Assembly (NCBI RefSeq): GCF_027563465.1
Contig: NZ_JAPFQA010000001.1
Location: 682,001-746,000, forward strand
Reading direction: 5' to 3'
Length of the DNA stretch: 64,000 nt
DNA from: Mesorhizobium qingshengii
GTDB lineage: Bacteria > Pseudomonadota > Alphaproteobacteria > Rhizobiales > Rhizobiaceae
The notes below the pieces were generated by a model. That model had not been told where the DNA came from. It saw nothing but the letters and a program-made list of their open reading frames with translations, and did no database searches. Positions 39,383 through 48,251 of this stretch are shown one piece after another. The translations under genes and the position numbers were made by a program. Position 1 is the stretch's first letter. Each line of letters starts with the position of its first letter.

Positions 39383-41689
39383 ATGACCGTCGTCACGCCG
39401 AAATTCGGGATGGGCGCATCCGTGCTGCGGCGCGAGGATGCTGCCTTCATCCAGGGGCAGGGGCGCTATACCGACGACATCCAGCCGGCTGGCGTCCTGC
39501 ACGGCCATGTGCTGCGCTCGCCGGTGGCCAAGGCAAGCTTCAGCATCGGTTCGACCGAGGCGGCGAGGGCCGCGCCTGGCGTGCATCTGGTGCTGACCGG
39601 CAAGGACCTTGCCCATCTCGGTGATCTCAAGTCCGGCGTCATGCAGCAACAGCCGGATGGCACCAAGGCGCCGACCCGCGACATTCCGATCCTGTGCCGC
39701 GACCGGGTCAACTATGTTGGCGATGCCGTCGCGTTTATCGTCGCCGACAGTCGCGCCCTGGCGCAGGATGCCGCCGAACTGATCGATGTCGACTATGATT
39801 CCGAGGACGCCGCCTCCGGCACCGCCACGGCGCTTGCCGAAGGCACGCCGCTGGTCTGGCCGGAACTCGGCTCCAACCGCGCCTTCAGCTACCACATGGG
39901 CGACAGGAAAAAGACCGACGCGGCTTTCGCCAAGGCCGCCCACGTCACCCGCATCGAATTCGTCAACAACCGGCTGGTCTGCAACTACATGGAGCCGCGC
40001 TCGGCGATCGGCGAGTGGAACGTGCTGGAGAACCGCTTCGTGCTGACCACTGGGTCGCAGGGCGTGCATTCCATGCAATATATCCTGGCCGGGCTGTTCA
40101 AGATCAAGAAGGATCAGATACGTGTCATCACGCCGGATGTCGGCGGTGGTTTCGGTCCCAAGAGCTTCGTCTACCGCGAGTATCCGCTGGTGCTCGAGGC
40201 GGCAAAGCGGCTTGGCCGCCCGGTGAAATGGGCCGGCGACCGCACCGAGCACTTCCTGACCGACGCTCAAGGGCGGGACAATGTCGTGAAGGCGGAGATG
40301 GCGCTGGACAAGGACGGCCGTTTCCTTGGCATGAAGGTGGACCTGCTCGCCAATATCGGCGCCTATATCTCGCAATACGGCCCGTTCATTCCCTATATCG
40401 GTGTCACCATGTCGACCGGCGTCTATGATATCCAGGCGCTCGACGTCTCGGTGACCGGCCTCTACACCAACACCTGCCCGGTCGATGCCTATCGCGGCGC
40501 CGGCCGGCCAGAAGCGGCGTTCCTGCTGGAAAAGCTTGTCGATGCCTGCGCCCATGATCTGGGCCTGCCTGTGGAAGAGATCCGGCGCCGCAATTTCATC
40601 CGGCCCGAACAGTTTCCCTACCGCACGCAGACCGGCCGCCTCTACGACACCGGCGAATTCGAAGGGCATATGAACCGCGCCATCGAACAGGCACGATGGA
40701 AGGCATTTCCGGCGCGGCTCGAACAGTCGAAAGCAGGCGGAAAGATCCGCGGCATCGGCATGGCGACCTATATCGAGGCCTGCGCGTTTCCCGGCTCCGA
40801 ACCGGCCTTTGTCGAACTCAATGGCGACGGCACGGTGACGCTGAAGATCGGCACCCAGACCAACGGGCAGGGGCACGCCACCGCCTATGCGCAGTTCCTG
40901 TCGGAGAAGCTCAATCTCGATATCGACAAGATCCATGTCCGCCAGGGCGACACCGACGAATTGAAGGCCGGCGGCGGCACCGGCGGTTCGCGTTCGATTC
41001 CGCTCGGCGGTGTTTCTGCGTCGCGTGCCGGCGAGGATTTGGCCAACAAGATCAAGCGTATCGCCGCCGATGAGCTGGAGGCTTCAGCCGGCGATATCGA
41101 GCTGTCGAACGGCGTTGCCCGCATCGTCGGCACCGACCGGACGATCGATTTTTCGAGCATCGCCAAGGCCGCCAAGACGCCGGACGATCTGAAGGGGTTC
41201 GGCGAGTTCGTGCAGGACGAGTGCACCTATCCGAACGGTACCCATATCTGCGAGGTCGAGGTCGATCCCGAGACCGGCGCGACCGAGATTGTCAGCTATA
41301 CCATCGTCGATGATTTCGGCGTCACGGTGAATCCGATCCTGCTCGCCGGCCAGGTGCATGGCGGCGTGGTGCAAGGCATCGGCCAGGCGCTGGTAGAGGA
41401 CACCATCCATGGTGAGGACGGGCAACTGCTGACGGCGAGCTTCATGGACTACGCCATGCCGCGCGCCGACAATTTCCCGTTCTTCCATTTCGAAACCCGC
41501 AACGTGCCGTCGACCACCAATGCACTCGGCATCAAGGGGGCAGGCGAGGCCGGCACCATCGGGGCAACGCCGGCCGCGCTCAACGCGGTGACCGACGCGC
41601 TCTGGCGCGCCTACGGCGTCAGGCACATCGACATGCCGGCGACGCCGGCGCGGGTCTGGGCGACGATCCGGGAAGCTGCGGGAGCGTGA
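39383..41689 (+). CDS. Xanthine dehydrogenase-family molybdopterin-binding subunit (CoxL-like, form II)
   Basis: 768 aa. It contains the a/b hammerhead domain (about 16-130) and the two molybdopterin-binding domains. The active-site loop reads AYRGAGR, the signature of form II CoxL-like proteins; form I carbon monoxide dehydrogenases carry AYxCSFR. The catalytic base is the Glu in IKGAGEAGTIG near the C-terminus. Such enzymes hydroxylate aldehydes or heterocycles and normally need a 2Fe-2S and a FAD subunit, neither of which is encoded nearby. It overlaps the next transporter gene by four bases. Confidence 0.9.
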   Translation: MTVVTPKFGMGASVLRREDAAFIQGQGRYTDDIQPAGVLHGHVLRSPVAKASFSIGSTEAARAAPGVHLVLTGKDLAHLGDLKSGVMQQQPDGTKAPTRDIPILCRDRVNYVGDAVAFIVADSRALAQDAAELIDVDYDSEDAASGTATALAEGTPLVWPELGSNRAFSYHMGDRKKTDAAFAKAAHVTRIEFVNNRLVCNYMEPRSAIGEWNVLENRFVLTTGSQGVHSMQYILAGLFKIKKDQIRVITPDVGGGFGPKSFVYREYPLVLEAAKRLGRPVKWAGDRTEHFLTDAQGRDNVVKAEMALDKDGRFLGMKVDLLANIGAYISQYGPFIPYIGVTMSTGVYDIQALDVSVTGLYTNTCPVDAYRGAGRPEAAFLLEKLVDACAHDLGLPVEEIRRRNFIRPEQFPYRTQTGRLYDTGEFEGHMNRAIEQARWKAFPARLEQSKAGGKIRGIGMATYIEACAFPGSEPAFVELNGDGTVTLKIGTQTNGQGHATAYAQFLSEKLNLDIDKIHVRQGDTDELKAGGGTGGSRSIPLGGVSASRAGEDLANKIKRIAADELEASAGDIELSNGVARIVGTDRTIDFSSIAKAAKTPDDLKGFGEFVQDECTYPNGTHICEVEVDPETGATEIVSYTIVDDFGVTVNPILLAGQVHGGVVQGIGQALVEDTIHGEDGQLLTASFMDYAMPRADNFPFFHFETRNVPSTTNALGIKGAGEAGTIGATPAALNAVTDALWRAYGVRHIDMPATPARVWATIREAAGA

Positions 41690-42663
41690 CAGCCGGGCCG
41701 GTCACCCCCACCGTCGCGGTTAGTGAGCACGCCGGCGGGCACAGCACGCTCACCGGCATCATGTTCAAGATCGTATCAGTGGCGGTCTTCGTCGGCATGC
41801 AGACCTGCATCAAGGCAGCGGGCACCGTGCCGGCGGGCCAGATCGTCTTCTTCCGTTCCTTCTTCGCCATCTTCCCGATCATCGCCTTCCTCGCTTTCAG
41901 GGGAAAACTTGGCACCGCCTTCGCGACCAGGCGTCCGCTCAACCACATCGCGCGCGGCGTCGTTGGTGTCTGCGCCATGGGGCTCGGCTTCTTCGCGCTG
42001 ACACGGCTGCCACTGCCGGAAGCGATCACGCTGAACTACGCGCAGCCACTGCTGGTGGTGGTGTTCAGCTCGATCTTTCTCGGCGAGGCCATCCGCGTCT
42101 ATCGCTGGAGCGCGGTCGCGGTCGGCCTGGTCGGCGTGCTGATCATCTCCTGGCCGGAACTGACGCTGCTGCGCTCGGGCGCTGCCCTCGGTGACCAGGA
42201 GGTGCTCGGCGTGATTGCCGCGCTGCTTGCCGCGGCGATCTCCGCCATCGCCATGCTGCTGGTACGCAACCTCGTTCAAAGCGAGCGCACCGCGACCATC
42301 GTGCTGTGGTTTTCGGTGACGGCGAGCGTCATGGCGCTGCTGTCGCTGCCGTTCGGCTGGCAGGCGCTGACGCCACTCCAGGCGGCTCTGCTGGTTGCCG
42401 CCGGTTTTTGCGGTGGCCTCGGCCAGATCCTGATGACGGCAGCCTATCGCCATGCCGAGGCCTCGGTCGTGGCGCCCTTCGAATACACGTCGATGATTCT
42501 TGGCGTCGTCGTCGGCTATCTCGTTTTTGGCGACGTCGCCACGCTCAACATGCTTGTCGGCGGCCTGATCGTCGTCGCGGCCGGCATCTTTATCATCTGG
42601 CGTGAGCGCCGGCTCGGCCTGGAGCGCACCCGCACCCGCAAGGCTGCGCTGCCGCAAGGCTAG
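41686..42663 (+). CDS. DMT-superfamily transporter with two EamA repeats
   Basis: 325 aa with ten membrane segments in two five-segment repeats. EamA proteins export or import small metabolites such as amino acids or nucleotides. The GTG start at 41686 overlaps the upstream stop (GTGA), which couples it to the molybdenum hydroxylase gene and suggests it carries a substrate or product of that enzyme. The C-terminal tail is basic. Confidence 0.9.
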   Translation: MTAGPVTPTVAVSEHAGGHSTLTGIMFKIVSVAVFVGMQTCIKAAGTVPAGQIVFFRSFFAIFPIIAFLAFRGKLGTAFATRRPLNHIARGVVGVCAMGLGFFALTRLPLPEAITLNYAQPLLVVVFSSIFLGEAIRVYRWSAVAVGLVGVLIISWPELTLLRSGAALGDQEVLGVIAALLAAAISAIAMLLVRNLVQSERTATIVLWFSVTASVMALLSLPFGWQALTPLQAALLVAAGFCGGLGQILMTAAYRHAEASVVAPFEYTSMILGVVVGYLVFGDVATLNMLVGGLIVVAAGIFIIWRERRLGLERTRTRKAALPQG

Positions 42664-42696
42664 GCGATACAGCAACCTTCGCAGGTTTAGTGGTGT

Positions 42697-43083
42697 ATGA
42701 TACGAGCGGAGCTACAACGGAGCGAAGCGGAGAATCAATTGATCTGCATTCTTGCGATGTCGGGTGCATATCTGTTCATGGGCTTCGTCTTGGCATCGTT
42801 TTTTACGGCTTGGATGTCTATGGCCGTCATAATCATCAAAGGATCCTGGGACCACGACGAATCCGATTTCTCTAGGATCAGACGCTTGGCTTTCCTGCGG
42901 CAGGAGATGTCGACGACCGAAGGACGAATATTCAAGTATGGAGTATTCGGGTTTCTGACGAGCATAGCGTTGGCGCTATTGTTCGCTTTCACTTTGCTGG
43001 CAGTTCAATCTCTGGGAGTAGCTTCACCGTGTGTGGGGCTTCCCTTTGAATGCGCCCGAACTGTGGCCCATCGCAATGGGTAA
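42697..43083 (+). CDS. Hypothetical membrane protein, ORFan-like
   Basis: 128 aa. Two membrane segments lie at about 16-48 and about 82-106, separated by a charged loop (HDESDFSRIRRLAFLRQEM). No family is recognised. Its GC content, about 50 percent, is visibly below that of its neighbours, and its ribosome site is weak, so it may have been acquired horizontally. The stop codon abuts the convergent XRE gene stop. Confidence 0.55.
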   Translation: MIRAELQRSEAENQLICILAMSGAYLFMGFVLASFFTAWMSMAVIIIKGSWDHDESDFSRIRRLAFLRQEMSTTEGRIFKYGVFGFLTSIALALLFAFTLLAVQSLGVASPCVGLPFECARTVAHRNG

Positions 43084-43890
43084 TTACCTGGCCCGCTCCT
43101 TTGCCAGCCGCGCCAGCACCGCCCGCGTCTGCTCGTCGGCCGGGAAGAAGGATTCGATCGCCAGTTCCGACAGCGTCACATCGAGCGGCGTGCCGAACAC
43201 GGTGATGGTGCTGATGAACGACAACACCTGATCGCCATGGGCGAGGCGCAGCGGATGCACGATGGCGTTCGGCTCGACAGGCATGGGCCTGCTGCCCTTC
43301 AACCCGGACGGGTAGCCGCGCAGCTCGCGCTCCAGTTCGACCAGAACAGGATCGCCGCTCGCGTCATTCTGATGCTTCAGGCGCTCGAGCAGGTGCGTAC
43401 GCCATTCCTGGAGATTGACGATGCGCGGCGCAATGCCGCCGGGGTGGAGGCTGAGGCGAAGCACGTTGACAGGCGCCGTCAGCAGCGAAGCCTCCGTGAC
43501 ATCGGCAAGGAACGGAGCGATAGCGGCATTGGCCGAAACCAGGTTCCAGTGCCGGTCGACGGCAAGCGCCGGGAAAGGCTCGTGTCCCTTGAGCACGATC
43601 TCCACCGCCGCCATCGCCGGCGCCAGTGTTGTGTCGGTGAGCGGGCGTTCGCTGAAGCTTGGCGCAAAGCCTGCCGCCAGCAACAGCTGGTTGCGCTGCC
43701 TGAGCGGGATCGACAGCTGCTCGGCCAGATGCAGCACCATGTCGCGCGAGGGCGCGGCACGGCCGCTCTCGACGAAGCTCAGATGCCGCTGCGAGATCTC
43801 GGCTTCCATGGCGAGGCCAAGCTGGGACATGCGGCGGCGGGTGCGCCACTCGCGAATAAGGCTGCCGGCGGAGTTTTGGGATGTCGTCAT
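43084..43890 (-). CDS. XRE-family regulator with MmyB-like ligand-binding domain
   Basis: 268 aa from the ATG at 43890. A helix-turn-helix lies at about 10-65 (REWRTRRRMSQLGLAMEAEISQRHLSFVESG). It is followed by a MmyB-like PAS-related domain (about 90-250) that includes RHWNLVSANAAIAPFLA. Such regulators are numerous in alphaproteobacteria; the ligand is usually unknown, with lipids suggested for MmyB. It lies downstream of the uracil-DNA glycosylase gene. Confidence 0.85.
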   Translation of the reverse strand: MTTSQNSAGSLIREWRTRRRMSQLGLAMEAEISQRHLSFVESGRAAPSRDMVLHLAEQLSIPLRQRNQLLLAAGFAPSFSERPLTDTTLAPAMAAVEIVLKGHEPFPALAVDRHWNLVSANAAIAPFLADVTEASLLTAPVNVLRLSLHPGGIAPRIVNLQEWRTHLLERLKHQNDASGDPVLVELERELRGYPSGLKGSRPMPVEPNAIVHPLRLAHGDQVLSFISTITVFGTPLDVTLSELAIESFFPADEQTRAVLARLAKERAR

Positions 43891-43944
43891 GAGCGAATGA
43901 CTAGGTCGGCGAGAGGCGCATTTCAATTACCTGCGAGGTCATCA

Positions 43945-44826
43945 CTAGGTGAGCGCCCGCAGCTTCGCCTTCACTTCGAGAAAATCCCGCCACGCCAGTT
44001 TCTTGTGCGCCGGGGTCCTCAAGAGATAGGCCGGGTGCAGCGTCGGCATGGCTGGAATGGCGATGCCGGACGCCGTCGTGTGGACGCGCCAGTTGCCGCG
44101 CAGCCGCAAGATGCCTTCGCTGGTATTGAGCAAGGTTTTCGCGGACGGACCGCCGAGATTGATCAGCACCTTGGGATCGACCAGCTCGATCTGCCGCTCG
44201 ATGAACGGCCGGCAGATCTCGGTCTCGTGCGGCGTTGGCGTGCGATTGCCCGGCGGCCGCCACGGAATGACGTTGGCGATGTAGACCGAGGTTCGGTCGA
44301 GGCCGATCGCGGCCAGCATGCGGTCGAGCAGCCGGCCCGAGCGGCCGACGAAAGGCAGGCCCTCGATATCCTCGTCACGGCCGGGCGCTTCGCCGACCAG
44401 CATGAGTGCGGCCTCCGGATTGCCGTCGGCGAACACCAGGTTCTTGGCGGTGGCCTTGAGGTTGCAGCCGTCGAACGCCGCCATGTGCTGGCGAAGCTCG
44501 TCCAGCGTCGTTGCGGTCGTCGCCAGCTGACGCGCCAGCGCCGCTTGCGCTTCATCGGGGACCGTAGAGGTCTTGGCCGGTGCGCGCGCGACGGGCGGCG
44601 CGTTCGGTCTGTCACCCGCCTCGGCAAAGGCTACGCCAGTCGAGCGAGGCGGTGCGGCGTTGTCGCCCAAGGGCGGCGCCGTCGGCGCGCGCTCGGCTGG
44701 TTTGGGCGCGGCCTCGGCGAACCGGTTCACCGGCTGGTCTTCAAGCGCCTCGTCGACGCCCGCGCTGGCATAGAAGGCCAGCAGGTCGGCAAGGTCCGGT
44801 CTGTTGTTGGGGGAAGCGGCAGTCAT
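43945..44826 (-). CDS. Uracil-DNA glycosylase, family 4-like
   Basis: 293 aa from the ATG at 44826. A Pro/Ala-rich N-terminal extension (about 1-100) precedes the catalytic domain with GEAPGRDED (about 145-153), LPFVGRSGRLLDRML and the late HP in PTLHPAYLLRT. It removes uracil from DNA. Only one cysteine (C121 in DGCNLKATA) of the usual N-terminal Fe-S pair is visible, so the cluster may be absent or use other residues; this C-x-L-K form is common in alphaproteobacteria. The last 50 residues end in HKKLAWRDFLEVKAKLRAL. Confidence 0.88.
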   Translation of the reverse strand: MTAASPNNRPDLADLLAFYASAGVDEALEDQPVNRFAEAAPKPAERAPTAPPLGDNAAPPRSTGVAFAEAGDRPNAPPVARAPAKTSTVPDEAQAALARQLATTATTLDELRQHMAAFDGCNLKATAKNLVFADGNPEAALMLVGEAPGRDEDIEGLPFVGRSGRLLDRMLAAIGLDRTSVYIANVIPWRPPGNRTPTPHETEICRPFIERQIELVDPKVLINLGGPSAKTLLNTSEGILRLRGNWRVHTTASGIAIPAMPTLHPAYLLRTPAHKKLAWRDFLEVKAKLRALT

Positions 44827-44876
44827 GGATTCACATTCGTCCGCATGACGGCAATTTGCAAGGCTGGCCGCTTGCC

Positions 44877-45521
44877 CTAGCCTGTCGGTATGCGTGGATC
44901 CTGCACCAGATAGAAGGTCCATCGCGGCGTGTAGTCGGTCATCAGGAATTCGAACCTGGCGGTTTTCAGCGGGTCGACCTTGCCGTTCTTGAACAGCAGA
45001 CGATCATAGGGTTCGAACTCGCGGTCGAAATCGGCGAAATTGCTCGACCAGATATTGTCGGGCGTCTTGTTGCGCTGGTCGAACGAAAGTCCGTCGCCGA
45101 ACACGCTTGGCTGGTCCAGGATCTCCTGCAATTCGAACTGGAATTCGATCCAGGCCTGGCCGCTGTTGTTGAGCACGTCGATGCGCATATACATGATGCC
45201 GTTGGCGAATTCGCCGGCCGGGCCGAAGGTCTCGATCGGCTTTGTCGTGCGGATGGTCAAAGTCACCGGCGTCGCCGAATTGAGTTCCTCCGTGATGACC
45301 AGCGGATCCTCCTTCGTTCCGATGCCCGAAGCGCCGGTGATGCGGAAGCCGCCAAGCTCGTCGGAGAAGGAATAGGCGCCCGTCGCCCAGACTTTCACTT
45401 CGTCGGCGACCGCGTCGACCGGTGCCAGCAGCAGAAGGGCCAAAAGGAGCGCCCGGCGAGCCCGGCCGGGCGTTGATGGAAAGCGCGTCGATGACAAGCC
45501 GGCTGGCCCAGGAATGCGCAT
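44877..45521 (-). CDS. Secreted hypothetical protein
   Basis: 214 aa. A basic start is followed by a signal peptide (about 22-39, RALLLALLLLAPVDAVA). The mature part is beta-rich with conserved-looking TGAYSFSDELGGFRITGASGIGT and an Asn-rich IDVLNNSGQAWIEFQFELQE. No family assigned. It lies 50 bases upstream of the uracil-DNA glycosylase gene in the same direction and may be cotranscribed. The start codon lacks a clear ribosome site. Confidence 0.65.
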   Translation of the reverse strand: MRIPGPAGLSSTRFPSTPGRARRALLLALLLLAPVDAVADEVKVWATGAYSFSDELGGFRITGASGIGTKEDPLVITEELNSATPVTLTIRTTKPIETFGPAGEFANGIMYMRIDVLNNSGQAWIEFQFELQEILDQPSVFGDGLSFDQRNKTPDNIWSSNFADFDREFEPYDRLLFKNGKVDPLKTARFEFLMTDYTPRWTFYLVQDPRIPTG

Positions 45522-45740
45522 GGCGTGAAGTATGGCCGATAACCAAGCCGTCGAACAATTAAAAACGCAAGCGCCGCGGGCCAGGCTGAACGAAAGCAGC
45601 CGCCCCGGCGCGCGATGCGCGACTTTTTGGCGAAATCGGCATTGTCACGTATGCGCCGGTTTCCTGTCGCCAATTGATGCGCTATGCAGCGCGGGAGCCA
45701 GCAAGATACCCGAATGGGATAAGCCAGTGCGGAGGGGTTG

Positions 45741-47420
45741 ATGAGCGACATCGAACGCGAAAGCATGGAATTCGACGTGGTTATCGTCGGTGCCGGGCCT
45801 GCCGGCCTCGCCGCCGCCATCCGCCTCAAACAGGTCAATCCCGAGCTTTCGGTTGTCATCCTGGAAAAAGGTGGCGAGGTCGGCGCGCATATCCTCTCCG
45901 GCGCCGTCGTCGATCCGATCGGCATCGACCGGCTGCTGCCGGGCTGGCGCGATGACGAGGGTCATCCTTTCAAGACGCCGGTGACGGCTGATCATTTCCT
46001 GGTGCTCGGCCCCGCCGGCTCGTTCCGCCTGCCCAACATCCTGATGCCGCCGCTGATGAACAATCACGGCAACTACATCGTCTCGCTCGGCAATGTCTGC
46101 CGCTGGCTGGCGACCAAGGCCGAGGCGCTTGGTGTCGAGATCTATCCAGGTTTTGCCGCGGCCGGCCTGCTCTACAATGAAGAAGGCGCCGTCACCGGCG
46201 TCGTCACCGGCGACATGGGCGTGGAGAAGGACGGCACGCACGGCCCGGGCTTCGCGCCGGGCATGGCGCTAATGGGCAAGTATGTGCTGATCGGTGAGGG
46301 CGCGCGCGGCTCGCTCGCCAAGCAACTGATCGCCAAATACGATCTGTCCAATGGCCGCGAGCCCGGCAAATACGGCATCGGCCTCAAGGAACTCTGGCAG
46401 GTCAAGCCGGAGAACCATCGGCCGGGCCTGGTTCAGCATTCCTTCGGCTGGCCGCTCGACATGAAGACCGGCGGCGGCTCCTTCCTCTACCATCTCGAGG
46501 ACAACCAGGTGGCGGTCGGTTTCGTCCTCCATCTCAATTACAAGAATCCCTGGCTGTCGCCCTTCGAGGAATTCCAGCGCTTCAAGACCCATCCGGCGAT
46601 ATCAGGCACGTTCGAAGGCGCCAAGCGGCTCGGCTACGGCGCGCGCGCCATCACCGAGGGTGGCTGGCAATCGGTGCCGAAACTGTCCTTCCCAGGCGGC
46701 GCGCTGATGGGTTGCGCCGCGGGCTTCGTCAACGTGCCGCGCATCAAGGGCTCCCACAATGCGGTGCTGTCGGGAATGCTGGCGGCCGAGCATGTCGCCG
46801 AAGCGATCGGTGCCGGCCGTGCCAATGACGAGCTTTCCTCCTACGAGGCGGCGTGGCGGGCGACCGACATCGGCAAGGACCTGAAGAAGGTGCGCAACGT
46901 CAAGCCACTGTGGTCGCGCTTCGGCACCATCGTCGGCGTCGGCCTCGGCGGCCTCGACATGTGGCTGAACACGCTGTTCGGTGTCTCGCCCTTCGGCACG
47001 CTGAAGCACGGCAAGGCCGACTATGCCGCGCTCGAGCCTGCCGCCCGGCACAAGAAGATCACCTATCCGAAGCCCGATGGCGTGCTGACATTCGACCGGC
47101 TGTCTTCGGTGTTCCTGTCCAACACCAATCATGAAGAAAACGAGCCGGTCCACCTGCTGGTCGGCGACATGGACCTGCAGAAGCGTTCCGAGCACGATGT
47201 TTTTGCCGGACCCTCGACACGCTATTGTCCGGCCGGTGTCTACGAATGGGTCGACAGGGACGGCAATGCCGCGGCCGATCCCGCGGCGAAGGACGTGCGC
47301 TTCGTCATCAACGCGCAGAACTGCGTCCACTGCAAGACCTGCGACATCAAGGATCCGAACCAGAACATCAACTGGGTGCCGCCGCAAGGCGGTGAAGGGC
47401 CGGTCTACCAGAACATGTGA
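45741..47420 (+). CDS. etfD: Electron transfer flavoprotein-ubiquinone oxidoreductase
   Basis: 559 aa. The N-terminal FAD-binding motif is VVIVGAGPAGLAAAIRLKQ (about 12-30). The C-terminal ferredoxin domain binds one 4Fe-4S cluster through cysteines in RYCPAGVYE and in CVHCKTCDIKDPNQN. It passes electrons from ETF, reduced by acyl-CoA dehydrogenases such as the isovaleryl-CoA dehydrogenase encoded at 60.6-61.8 kb, to ubiquinone in the inner membrane. Ribosome site ggagggg; the ATG at 45741 is preferred over the TTG three bases earlier. Confidence 0.96.
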   Translation: MSDIERESMEFDVVIVGAGPAGLAAAIRLKQVNPELSVVILEKGGEVGAHILSGAVVDPIGIDRLLPGWRDDEGHPFKTPVTADHFLVLGPAGSFRLPNILMPPLMNNHGNYIVSLGNVCRWLATKAEALGVEIYPGFAAAGLLYNEEGAVTGVVTGDMGVEKDGTHGPGFAPGMALMGKYVLIGEGARGSLAKQLIAKYDLSNGREPGKYGIGLKELWQVKPENHRPGLVQHSFGWPLDMKTGGGSFLYHLEDNQVAVGFVLHLNYKNPWLSPFEEFQRFKTHPAISGTFEGAKRLGYGARAITEGGWQSVPKLSFPGGALMGCAAGFVNVPRIKGSHNAVLSGMLAAEHVAEAIGAGRANDELSSYEAAWRATDIGKDLKKVRNVKPLWSRFGTIVGVGLGGLDMWLNTLFGVSPFGTLKHGKADYAALEPAARHKKITYPKPDGVLTFDRLSSVFLSNTNHEENEPVHLLVGDMDLQKRSEHDVFAGPSTRYCPAGVYEWVDRDGNAAADPAAKDVRFVINAQNCVHCKTCDIKDPNQNINWVPPQGGEGPVYQNM

Positions 47421-47564
47421 GCCATGGCGCCGACTGGGCCGCGTCGACCACCGGCAGCAAGGAAGCCGGCGGAGCGCCGGCCCACCAAGGCATGTAGGAC
47501 GCCAGAACCGTTGAAACGGCCACCGGCTTGTGGTTCCCTTGTCTCCGGATAGGGAGAAAGACCC

Positions 47565-48158
47565 ATGCGCCGGATCGTTCTGACATGCCTCGCCATCGGC
47601 TCCCTTTGTGCGCCGGAAGCCTTGGCCGGCACCAGGGTCGTGGTCCAGACGCGGACCTACGACATCACGGGAGGTTCGGGCGCCACCCTCGTCGACGCCA
47701 TGGACAGCAAGGGCCCCAAGCACGGCTTCATGACGCATGCCATCGCCCAAACCGCCTATACCGTCGACTGGGATCTCGACGCCGGCCAGGTAAATGGCTT
47801 CTGCCGGCTGCGGCGGGTCAACGGCACGCTCAACCTCTTCTACACCTTCCCTCGCGTTGCTTCGCCCACGACGCCGGCGCTGAAAAAGCGCTGGACCCGA
47901 TTCTTCGCCGGCGTTCGCGCCCATGAGGAAACCCATGGCCGCATTGCCAGAGAGATGATGCGCGCCACGGAAAGGTCGATCACCGGCCTCAGGATCGCCG
48001 ACGACCCATCCTGCTACAAGACGCGCGGCGAGGCGCGGCGACGCATCAAGGTCGCCTATGCCGAATACGAGGCCAGGCAGAACGCCTTCGATCAACGAGA
48101 GCATAGAGACGGCGGCCATGTCGAACATCTGATCGCCGCCCTGATGGGAAGGCCTTGA
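47565..48158 (+). CDS. DUF922 family probable zinc protease, secreted
   Basis: 197 aa. A signal peptide (about 1-21) is followed by a DUF922 domain with the HExxH-like motif H120-E-E-T-H124 in VRAHEETHGRIARE, compatible with a metalloprotease. The mature part contains two cysteines (NGFCRL and DPSCYKTR). No substrate known. It follows the ETF-QO gene after a 144-base gap. Confidence 0.85.
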   Translation: MRRIVLTCLAIGSLCAPEALAGTRVVVQTRTYDITGGSGATLVDAMDSKGPKHGFMTHAIAQTAYTVDWDLDAGQVNGFCRLRRVNGTLNLFYTFPRVASPTTPALKKRWTRFFAGVRAHEETHGRIAREMMRATERSITGLRIADDPSCYKTRGEARRRIKVAYAEYEARQNAFDQREHRDGGHVEHLIAALMGRP

Positions 48159-48251
48159 GCGAGCGACCCGTTCATCATCCAGGGTCGATGCGGCGTCGCT
48201 TTGCTTCTCCGCTCTTTCCCGGAATTGCCCTGAGATGACGAGGAGCCTGTG

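Noticed and set aside
45000..45020. ggttcgaactc-like stretch resembling a tRNA T-loop
   Set aside because: It lies inside the secreted hypothetical gene and no acceptor or anticodon stems can be drawn around it.
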